DNA of 49,018 bases from Silicimonas sp. (GTDB taxonomy: Bacteria; Pseudomonadota; Alphaproteobacteria; Rhodobacterales; Rhodobacteraceae), in NCBI GenBank assembly GCA_022819605.1, contig JAJEGW010000217.1:1-49018 (forward strand), given 5' to 3'. The notes below the pieces were generated by a model. The model ran no database searches. It had not been told where the DNA came from and saw only the letters and a program-made list of their open reading frames with translations. This document shows positions 42,455 through 49,018 of this stretch, piece by piece. The number at the start of each line of letters is the position of its first letter. The stretch's first letter is position 1. A program made the position numbers and the translations under genes.

Positions 42455-43810
42455 TCAATTGGATTGACGCGCCAGCGCGGCGGCGTATTCGGGTCCGAGC
42501 GTGGAGATCCCCTTCAGGATGTCGATCGCATAAGCCAGCTGATAGTCTTCGTCACGCAGTTCCGCGGATTCTTCCGCCCTCAAGCGATCTTCCTCGATCT
42601 GACGGCGCTCGTCTTCGCTGAGGCTGTCATTTGACAGAGACCCGCGCAGGTCGGCCTCGAATCGTCTCTGCCGCTGGGGTTCATCGGACTCATCGACTTC
42701 CGGGCGAGGCGGCTGCTGAACAATGATGTCTGGAGACACGCCAAGGGCCTGAATCGAACGACCGGATGGCGTGTAGTAACGCGCCGTCGTTAGTCGCATT
42801 GCGGCCTCGCCACGCAGCGGCATTACGGTTTGGACCGAACCTTTTCCAAATGACTTCGTGCCCACGACGATTGCGCGCCGGTGATCCTGGAGCGCGCCCG
42901 CCACGATCTCAGATGCCGACGCGGAGCCGCCATTGATCAAGACGACAATCGGCTTGCCTTCTGCCAAGTCACCGGCTTCCGCATTGAACCGGCCGCTGTC
43001 CCGAAGCTCGCGTCCTCGAGTCGACACGATCTCGCCGCCTTCGAGAAACGCGTCGGACACCTTGACGGCCTGCTCAAGAAGGCCTCCCGGATTGTTCCGG
43101 AGGTCGATGACGAATCCGTTGACCGCGTCCAGTCCGCCAGCCTCCTCGACCATTTGAGGCAATTGCTCCTGCAGGGACGGAAACGTCTGGTCGCTGAAGG
43201 TCGTGATGCGCAAGACCACCGTTTCCCCGACAATCCGTGACCTGACCGCCGTCAGCTTGATCGTGTCACGAATGATAGAGACATCGAACGGCTCCGTCTC
43301 GCCTTCGCGCACGACGGTAATGACGATTTCGGAACCGACAGGCCCTCGCATCATTTCGACCGCCTCGTCGAGCGTAAGGCCCAGAATGCTCTCGCCGTCG
43401 ACATGAGTGATGAAGTCACCTGCCTGCATGCCCGCCTCGTCGGCCGGCGTTCCATCTATCGGCGAGACCACTTTCACGAAACCGTCTTCCTGGGTCACTT
43501 CTATGCCGAGCCCACCGAATTCGCCCCTCGTCTGGACACGCATTGCCGCCGCGTCGTCCGGCGAAAGATACGATGAATGCGGATCAAGCGACGTCAGCAT
43601 CCCGTCGATCGCGGCTTCGATCAGTTCGCCTTCGTCCACTTCCTCGACATATTGCGCACGGATGCGCTCGAAGATGTCGCCGAACAGGTCGAGCTGTTCA
43701 TAGATGCTCGGCTTGTCGTTCTCCTGCGCAATCACGGGTCCCGAGACCTGCGTTGCCACCAGAATGCCGAACATCACGCCCCCGACGGATGCCAGAAAAA
43801 GGTTCCTCAT
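42455..43810 (-). CDS. S41-family carboxyl-terminal processing protease
   Basis: Periplasmic serine protease (CtpA-like), 451 residues. Signal or anchor MRNLFLASVGGVMFGILVATQVSG, tail-binding N-terminal helices, PDZ domain (FGGLGIEVTQEDGFVKVVSPIDGTPADEAGMQAGD), and the catalytic part VIDLRNNPGGLL, INGGSASASEIVAGAL (Ser) and VVGTKSFGKGSVQ (Lys). The C-terminus is Glu/Arg-rich. AAGGA precedes the ATG at 43810. gpmI follows upstream; relatives are often next to envC-type peptidases. Confidence 0.94.
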   Translation of the reverse strand: MRNLFLASVGGVMFGILVATQVSGPVIAQENDKPSIYEQLDLFGDIFERIRAQYVEEVDEGELIEAAIDGMLTSLDPHSSYLSPDDAAAMRVQTRGEFGGLGIEVTQEDGFVKVVSPIDGTPADEAGMQAGDFITHVDGESILGLTLDEAVEMMRGPVGSEIVITVVREGETEPFDVSIIRDTIKLTAVRSRIVGETVVLRITTFSDQTFPSLQEQLPQMVEEAGGLDAVNGFVIDLRNNPGGLLEQAVKVSDAFLEGGEIVSTRGRELRDSGRFNAEAGDLAEGKPIVVLINGGSASASEIVAGALQDHRRAIVVGTKSFGKGSVQTVMPLRGEAAMRLTTARYYTPSGRSIQALGVSPDIIVQQPPRPEVDESDEPQRQRRFEADLRGSLSNDSLSEDERRQIEEDRLRAEESAELRDEDYQLAYAIDILKGISTLGPEYAAALARQSN

Positions 43811-44001
43811 GGTCCATTCCTTGTATTGGCCCCGCATCTTGATCAGGGCTGGATCGATCAGGCCATGCACGTGCCCGACCTGCATATAATGCGTTTCTGG
43901 TCCGAAAAGACCACAGTCTCGCGTAATTTCGTTCAAATTCTCTTGTGCGAGCGGGTTTTCGATCATCGAATTCCCGTCTCGCCATCGACTGGAACGGCCG
44001 T

Positions 44002-45522
44002 TCAAGCCCGAATCAGGCTCCTTCCGGTCATTTCGTCCGGCTGGGGCAACCCCATGAGTTCCAGGACGGTTGGAGCAAGATCGCAGAGACGTCCGTCGGC
44101 GAGCCTCACGTGCGCAGGCCCGCCGCAAAGCGCGACCGGCACGAGATTCGTGGTGTGCGCCGTGTGCGCTTCGCCTGTTTCGGGATCTACCATCGTCTCG
44201 CAGTTTCCATGATCCGCCGTCAGCAGCATGGCGCCGCCTGACCTGTCGAGTGCCTCGACGACGCGGGCAAGCCCTTGATCCACGGCCTCGCAGGCCTTGA
44301 TTGCGGCATCAAGATCTCCTGTATGTCCCACCATGTCAGGGTTGGCATAGTTCGTGACGACAAGATCATAGCCTGCCTCTATGGCCTCGACGAAGGTGTC
44401 GGTCACTTCTGCCGCCGACATTTCGGGCTTCAGATCGTAGGTGGAAACGTCCGGGCTCTTGGGCATGAAGCGGTCTTCGCCCGCTTCCGGCTCTTCCTTG
44501 CCACCGTTCAAAAAGAACGTGACATGCGGATATTTCTCGGTTTCGGCGAGCCGGAACTGCCTGAGCCCATGCCGTGCCACCCACGCACCCAACGTGTTCC
44601 TTATGTCCTGCTTGGGAAACACGCTGGTCATGTAGGCATTGTGCTCATTCGAGTATTCGACCATGCCAAGACACGCAGCCAGATTCGGGCGCGGACCGGC
44701 CCTGAAGGCGTCAAAGCCGGGTGCTGCAATTGCCGCCATGATCTCCCTGGCACGATCGGCACGAAAATTCGTGAAGAAAACTCCGTCTCCGTCATTCATG
44801 CCAGCGTACCCTGCGAGCACCGCAGGCGGAATGAACTCATCGGTGATGCCTTCGGCGTGGGCATCGTCGACTGCGGCCAACGCGGTTTCCGATGCCACGC
44901 CCTCGCCCTTCACAATGGCACGAAAGGCGCGCTCGACTCGGTTCCAGCGGTTGTCACGGTCCATCGCAAAATACCGGCCTGAAACGGTGGCGACTTCCAC
45001 GCATGACGGAATGGCTTCGCGCAAATTGACGATGCATTCATGCGCGGATCTGGGTGGAACGTCGCGGCCGTCTGTAATCACGTGAACAACTGTCTCGATG
45101 CCGGCATCGGCGAGAGTCCGTGCCGCCTGCGCCATATGCGCCTGGTGCGAGTGAACGCCACCCGCTGACACCAGTCCTGCGAGATGGGCCCGACCGCCAG
45201 TGTGATTGAGAACCGTGATGAAGTCCTGCAGCGCCGTGCGCCTCGCGAATGACCCGTCCTCGATCGCAAGGTCGATCTGACCAAGGTCCATGGCAACGAC
45301 CCGACCGGCGCCGATATTTGTATGCCCGACTTCCGAATTACCCATTTGCCCGGAGGGAAGTCCGACATCCGGACCGTGCGTGACAAGCGTTGAGTTCGGG
45401 CACTCGGCCATGATTCGGTCAAAGGTCGGCGTAGCGGCCAATGCGGGAGCATTGTCGCTCAGATCCTCACGAAGACCCCAGCCATCAAGGATGCAGAGCA
45501 CCACGGGAGTCGGCTTGCTCAT
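44002..45522 (-). CDS. gpmI: 2,3-bisphosphoglycerate-independent phosphoglycerate mutase
   Basis: Interconverts 3- and 2-phosphoglycerate in glycolysis and gluconeogenesis using manganese. The 506-residue protein has CILDGWGLRED (metal), the phospho-serine motif PSGQMGNSEVGHTNIGAGR, VHVITDGRDVPP and TADHGNCETM with HTAHTTNLVPV. ATG at 45522 follows GGAA at good spacing; a second ATG at 45534 is possible. It is 191 bp upstream of the protease gene on the same strand. Confidence 0.97.
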   Translation of the reverse strand: MSKPTPVVLCILDGWGLREDLSDNAPALAATPTFDRIMAECPNSTLVTHGPDVGLPSGQMGNSEVGHTNIGAGRVVAMDLGQIDLAIEDGSFARRTALQDFITVLNHTGGRAHLAGLVSAGGVHSHQAHMAQAARTLADAGIETVVHVITDGRDVPPRSAHECIVNLREAIPSCVEVATVSGRYFAMDRDNRWNRVERAFRAIVKGEGVASETALAAVDDAHAEGITDEFIPPAVLAGYAGMNDGDGVFFTNFRADRAREIMAAIAAPGFDAFRAGPRPNLAACLGMVEYSNEHNAYMTSVFPKQDIRNTLGAWVARHGLRQFRLAETEKYPHVTFFLNGGKEEPEAGEDRFMPKSPDVSTYDLKPEMSAAEVTDTFVEAIEAGYDLVVTNYANPDMVGHTGDLDAAIKACEAVDQGLARVVEALDRSGGAMLLTADHGNCETMVDPETGEAHTAHTTNLVPVALCGGPAHVRLADGRLCDLAPTVLELMGLPQPDEMTGRSLIRA

Positions 45523-45681
45523 CCTGAATTCCATGCCTTCAATTGGGCCACGCCCCTAGACTGTGACCGGTTCGGAGATCAGCCCCGGCTCGCGGATGCC
45601 GAGCATTGTATCTTCCGCTCCGCATTTGCAAGCTACTGGACGGCGGCTTGGGCCGACGCTGCCTGCAGACCTCCGGAATGA

Positions 45682-46674
45682 TCACTTCTTCGGCTGGCGA
45701 GGCTGAGGTCGGCCGGGCATCTCCTTGAGCAGTCCGCCTACACCCATCGCGGCGATGCTTTCACCATCCACGGGCATTCCTGCCGCCAAGCGTTCAAGCA
45801 CCCAGTCGACCCCGTTCAATGCGGGGGAGCGCGCGCATCCCGGCAACCCGACGACAGACGCGCCCTCCAAGTCGGCAAGAAACAGGAGGTTGCCCGGATC
45901 AACGGGCATGCCGAATCGTTGAATGACCCCTCCGGCCGCTGACACGGCAGCGGGAGCGACGTCTGCGCGATCTGAAGTTGCGGACGCGCCGAGAATCAGG
46001 ATCAGGTCCATTTCCGGATCCAGCGCATCTGCGATCGCCTCGGTCCGATGCTCGACGACTGCTACATCCGCGAGTTCAAGCCCAAGTGCACCGATGCGAT
46101 CTTCGACGACCTTTCTCCCCTTCTCAAGAAGACTCTCCTTGAAGCTCGGCAACCTTGTCAGGATGAGCTGCACCCGACCAGGCCTGAATGGCGCCAGGCA
46201 GATTGCACCATCTCCCAGCACCTCTACCGCCACATCGACCTGCGCCGCCGCCACTGCATAGGGGATAACCTTGATCGTGGCGACCAGCTGACCTCGGTGC
46301 ACCCGCATCATGTCAGGAAGGGTGGCAAGCGTGATGCCTTCGTCGACCCGATTCATGGCGTGGACCGCGTCCGAATTGACCATGACGATGCCTGAATGCA
46401 TGGCGACAAGATTGGCACGGCCCGTGAACGCCTTGGTCAGGCTCAGGCCCGGCGTCATGAGCGTCGCCGCGATACGGGCCGCCGCATCGCCTTCCACAAT
46501 GTCCCCGGGCTCCAGCTGCGCCGCAATGACGGACTCGATTCCTGCCTCCTTCAGGCGCAGCACGTGCTCCACACCCAGAACCGTGCCTTTGCTTATGGTG
46601 CCGCTCGCGAGCTTCAGGGAATGGGCGAGAATCGCGCCTTCCGCTGCATCCAAGGCCAGTTCCCCGAAAGTCAT
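45682..46674 (-). CDS. Molybdopterin-binding (MoaB/MogA-fold) protein
   Basis: 330-residue protein with a MoCF_biosynth fold: LVATIKVIPYAVAAAQVDVAVEVL is followed by DLILILGASATSDRADVAPAAVSAAGG, the G-G-A-S/T region that binds molybdopterin. The end GVGGLLKEMPGRPQPRQPKK corresponds to the point at which fused relatives continue into a MocA-type nucleotidyltransferase. Here the gene stops, and a nucleotidyltransferase of that type is encoded at 10814-11419. Overlaps xdhC by 4 bp, so both act in molybdenum hydroxylase maturation. Confidence 0.82.
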   Translation of the reverse strand: MTFGELALDAAEGAILAHSLKLASGTISKGTVLGVEHVLRLKEAGIESVIAAQLEPGDIVEGDAAARIAATLMTPGLSLTKAFTGRANLVAMHSGIVMVNSDAVHAMNRVDEGITLATLPDMMRVHRGQLVATIKVIPYAVAAAQVDVAVEVLGDGAICLAPFRPGRVQLILTRLPSFKESLLEKGRKVVEDRIGALGLELADVAVVEHRTEAIADALDPEMDLILILGASATSDRADVAPAAVSAAGGVIQRFGMPVDPGNLLFLADLEGASVVGLPGCARSPALNGVDWVLERLAAGMPVDGESIAAMGVGGLLKEMPGRPQPRQPKK

Positions 46675-47675
46675 GAGCTGGCCCCGGGGCGCGTTTCCGG
46701 GTGCCGAAGGCGTTCGGTCATCTCGGCCATTATGGACACGGCGATCTCGGCCGGGCTGCTGGCTCCGATGTCGAGTCCCACGGGTCCGTCGATTCGCGCG
46801 ATCGCGTCTCCCGAAACGCCGACTTCGGAAAGCGCCGCGACGCGTTTCGCATGCGTGCGGCTGGATCCGAGCGCCCCGATGTAGAACGCCTCGGATGACA
46901 GCGCCACGCGAAGCGCCGGCGTATCGATCTTCGGGTCATGACTGAGCGTAACGACGGCGGTGCGGGCGTCGACGCCGTGGGCGTCCAGGGCCTCGTCAGG
47001 CCAGCCTTCGAGAAACCGCTCGCCCGGGAATCTCTCCGCGCTGGCAAAACTGTCGCGCGGATCGCACAACGCAACGTCATACCCGGCCAGGCGCGCCATC
47101 CGCACCAATGGTTGCGCGATATGGACAGCACCGACGATGACGAGACGAAGCGGTGGATTGTGGACACCGCGAAAGACATCGCCTTCGCGAACGGACCGGT
47201 CGGTCCGAAAACGCTCCTCGAGTTCCTCATCAGAATGGTCTCTCAGAAGGAGTCGCCGAGCCCAGGACGACAGGTCGACTTCCCAGACAACGGGCTGGCG
47301 CGAGGCGCGCGCGTCCACCAGCGCCCGAATTTCCTTGACAGAAGGTCCCTGCCCCTTGCCGACCGGTTCCACCATCACCTCGATCTCGCCACCGCATGCC
47401 AGGCCGACCTCGAATGCACTCTCGTCGGAAACGCCAAAGCTCAACATTCGGCAAGTGCCGTCCTGCATTGCATCGGATGCCTCGAACAGCACCGCGCTCT
47501 CTACGCAACCGCCCGAAACCGATCCCTGGAACATCAACTCCCCGTCGATCACGAGTTGCGCACCGACCGGCCTGGGCGCGGACCCCCAGGTCTTCACAAC
47601 CGTCGCCAGTGCGACGGATCGACCGGCGTCGACCCATTCGAGCGCCAGTTCAGGTATGTTGTCGTGCGATGTCAT
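46671..47675 (-). CDS. XdhC/CoxI family molybdenum-cofactor accessory protein
   Basis: Handles the molybdenum cofactor and its sulfuration for xanthine-dehydrogenase-type enzymes, 334 residues. The N-terminal domain reads VALATVVKTWGSAPRPVGAQLVI and GSVSGGCVESAV, and the Rossmann domain reads LVIVGAVHIAQPLVRMARLAGYDVALCDPR with YIGALGSSRTHAKR and GLDIGASSPAEIAVSI. It is typical of XdhC/CoxI. The molybdenum hydroxylase itself is not in the window. Confidence 0.93.
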   Translation of the reverse strand: MTSHDNIPELALEWVDAGRSVALATVVKTWGSAPRPVGAQLVIDGELMFQGSVSGGCVESAVLFEASDAMQDGTCRMLSFGVSDESAFEVGLACGGEIEVMVEPVGKGQGPSVKEIRALVDARASRQPVVWEVDLSSWARRLLLRDHSDEELEERFRTDRSVREGDVFRGVHNPPLRLVIVGAVHIAQPLVRMARLAGYDVALCDPRDSFASAERFPGERFLEGWPDEALDAHGVDARTAVVTLSHDPKIDTPALRVALSSEAFYIGALGSSRTHAKRVAALSEVGVSGDAIARIDGPVGLDIGASSPAEIAVSIMAEMTERLRHPETRPGASS

Positions 47676-47836
47676 GCTCTATCCCGACCGGGCCCTGCCA
47701 ATCGACAAGGAACTGTCCATGCCTTCGAGCGGCTCTGCAGATGCAACGCGACGATCACGAGAAACGGACGCGAAGCACTGGCGCCACGCACCCAAACTTT
47801 GGCACGCGTTTGCGCGTCACCGACAGGACACACACA

Positions 47837-48310
47837 TCAGCTTCCAAGCTCGAGCACTGCGGGCGAGAAAAGAACGCCAAACTGCTCGCACCAGATCACG
47901 ACGGACTTGATCGCGCCAAGGTCGGTTCCCACCGGCACCGCGTAGGCCTGATCGCCAACATTGCCCTTCAACTGGCCAAGCGACACCCAGGAACTGCCGG
48001 CAACGTCCGAGGATTTCTGCGGATCGGGATGGGCCGAAAGCCAGACTTCGAGATCGGGACCGTTCGTCACCTGGAACTTCGACAACTGGACTTCATGTCC
48101 GCCGTCGGGAAGGGCAACGAGAGTCGCGATCCCCTGCCCCTTGTGCCTGTCATCAGCGTCTCGGAAGCTTCCTGTCGCCACGACCTCAGCCTCGCTCAGG
48201 TTCTCGAACACGACTTCGTCGAACAGGAGCGGCGAATAGGCGTACCAGAGAAACGCTCCGACCGGCGCTCCCACGATAAGGCCAAGAACGAACGCAACGA
48301 GCCTGCGCAT
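47837..48310 (-). CDS. DM13-domain protein
   Basis: Small envelope protein of 157 residues. N-terminal signal or anchor (LVAFVLGLIVGAPVGAFLWYAY) then a DM13 domain: TGSFRDADDRHKGQGIATLV, TNGPDLEVWLSAHPD, WVSLGQLKGNVGDQAYAVP, and VIWCEQFGVLFSPAVL. DM13 domains contain a conserved Cys and may take part in redox or electron transfer; function unproven. No operon partner is obvious. Confidence 0.92.
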   Translation of the reverse strand: MRRLVAFVLGLIVGAPVGAFLWYAYSPLLFDEVVFENLSEAEVVATGSFRDADDRHKGQGIATLVALPDGGHEVQLSKFQVTNGPDLEVWLSAHPDPQKSSDVAGSSWVSLGQLKGNVGDQAYAVPVGTDLGAIKSVVIWCEQFGVLFSPAVLELGS

Positions 48311-48574
48311 GGCCGAGTCTCCTTTCCTGCCGGGAATGTAGCCCGATTCTCAAGGTGTGGGAACCATTCCAAGTCACGTCCGTCGGATGGCCGGCTGCCG
48401 CGTGGAAACGTGCTTGCAGACATCCTGCGCCGTCACGACATGAATTTCCGGCAGGCGCCCTTTGTGGCAATTTCCGGCCTGGCCGGGGTCGCTTTCGGTG
48501 GCCATCCTGTCGGATAGATTTGTGGCCGGATGGCTCAATGAGGTAGAACCTGCTCCCGAAACGGAGGCACGTCC

Positions 48575-49018
48575 ATGAAATCACATGTCAAAGCACTGGT
48601 CGTCGGCGGCGGGGCCGTGGGAACCTCGATCGCCTATCACCTCGCCAAGGCGGGCTGGAAGGACGTGCTGCTGCTTGAGCGGGACGAACTGACATCCGGC
48701 TCGACCTGGCACGCGGCAGGCCTGCTGCCCTATTTCAACATGAGCTATGCCACGACGCATATCCACGATCATTCGATCAGGTTCTACAAGACGCTTGAGG
48801 AGGAAACCGGACTCAATCCAGGCTTCCAGGTCGTCGGCAACCTGCGCATGGCGCAGTCGCAGGACAGGATGGACGAATACATGCTCTATGCGTCGACTGC
48901 GGAGACCTGCGGCGTTCCGTATGAATGGATGACGCCGGCCCAGATCAGGGATCGCTGGCCGCTTGTTCGCACCGAAGACCTGAAGGGTGCCATCTTTCAC
49001 CCGACCGACGGCTACATA
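48575..49018 (+). CDS. FAD-dependent oxidoreductase, dimethylglycine/sarcosine dehydrogenase-like (partial)
   Basis: First 148 residues of a flavoprotein cut by the right edge. The dinucleotide motif VVGGGAVGTSIAYHLAKAG and LLLERDELTSGSTWHAAGLLP are typical of the dimethylglycine/sarcosine dehydrogenase group, where a His in this second motif can hold FAD covalently. GNLRMAQSQDRMDEY and PAQIRDRWPLVRTEDLKGAIF continue in family style. GGAGG precedes the ATG. A GcvT-like folate domain would be expected beyond the window; that would show N-demethylation linked to tetrahydrofolate. Confidence 0.9.
   Translation, partial: MKSHVKALVVGGGAVGTSIAYHLAKAGWKDVLLLERDELTSGSTWHAAGLLPYFNMSYATTHIHDHSIRFYKTLEEETGLNPGFQVVGNLRMAQSQDRMDEYMLYASTAETCGVPYEWMTPAQIRDRWPLVRTEDLKGAIFHPTDGYI

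Overview
The window looks like chromosomal DNA of a marine-type alphaproteobacterium, most likely Rhodobacterales or a close relative. GC content is high and genes are tightly coupled by ATGA or TGATG overlaps. The housekeeping genes ffh, GNAT, chorismate mutase, rpsP, rimM, trmD, rplS and rpmE are the set that sits together in that order. TrmD carries the N-terminal extension I associate with that order, and groES is preceded by a perfect CIRCE element. The lineage call rests on recognition only; no search was run.

Layout. 1-5383 holds partial groES, an EamA transporter, ffh with a highly structured leader, a GNAT acetyltransferase, chorismate mutase, rpsP and rimM. 5591-11419 is a branched-chain-amino-acid-type ABC operon (K-G-F-H-M) ending in a MocA/MobA-like nucleotidyltransferase. 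12326-18765 is a Dpp/Opp-type ABC operon ending in its own LacI-family regulator, with two matching operators upstream. 19269-23269 holds a formylglycine-type sulfatase, a decayed LysR gene and a pseudouridine catabolism pair (psuK-psuG). 23400-29779 (minus strand) is a catabolic operon of thiamine-dependent E1 alpha and beta, a free lipoyl domain, an FAD monooxygenase, an aldehyde dehydrogenase and an iron alcohol dehydrogenase, with a divergent LysR gene. 30929-38128 holds an arylsulfate sulfotransferase, a class IV aminotransferase, a VOC protein, an MBL hydrolase and a tripartite tricarboxylate transporter. 38228-40506 holds a surface beta-barrel fragment, a DUF502 membrane protein and 3-hydroxybutyrate dehydrogenase. 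40587-45522 returns to core genes (rpmE, rplS, trmD, ctp, gpmI, all minus). 45682-49018 holds a molybdopterin-binding protein, XdhC, a DM13 protein and the start of a dimethylglycine/sarcosine-dehydrogenase-like flavoprotein.

How it fits together. The accessory genes describe an organism that scavenges dissolved organic matter: three transporter systems of different classes, sulfate-ester chemistry, pseudouridine breakdown, oxidation of a hydroxylated or acetoin-like substrate, and accessory factors for a molybdenum hydroxylase. The translation-related genes lie at both ends in opposite orientation. Reversing the roughly 37 kb between rimM and trmD would rebuild the usual rpsP-rimM-trmD-rplS-rpmE order, so the block is probably bounded by an old inversion.

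Items most worth a second look are the multi-stem leader before ffh, the operator family shared by the LacI operon and the tricarboxylate transporter, the 2-oxoacid dehydrogenase-like cluster with no acyltransferase, and the sulfotransferase-aminotransferase operon. No CRISPR array, rRNA, tRNA, complete insertion sequence, phage module or origin was recognised.
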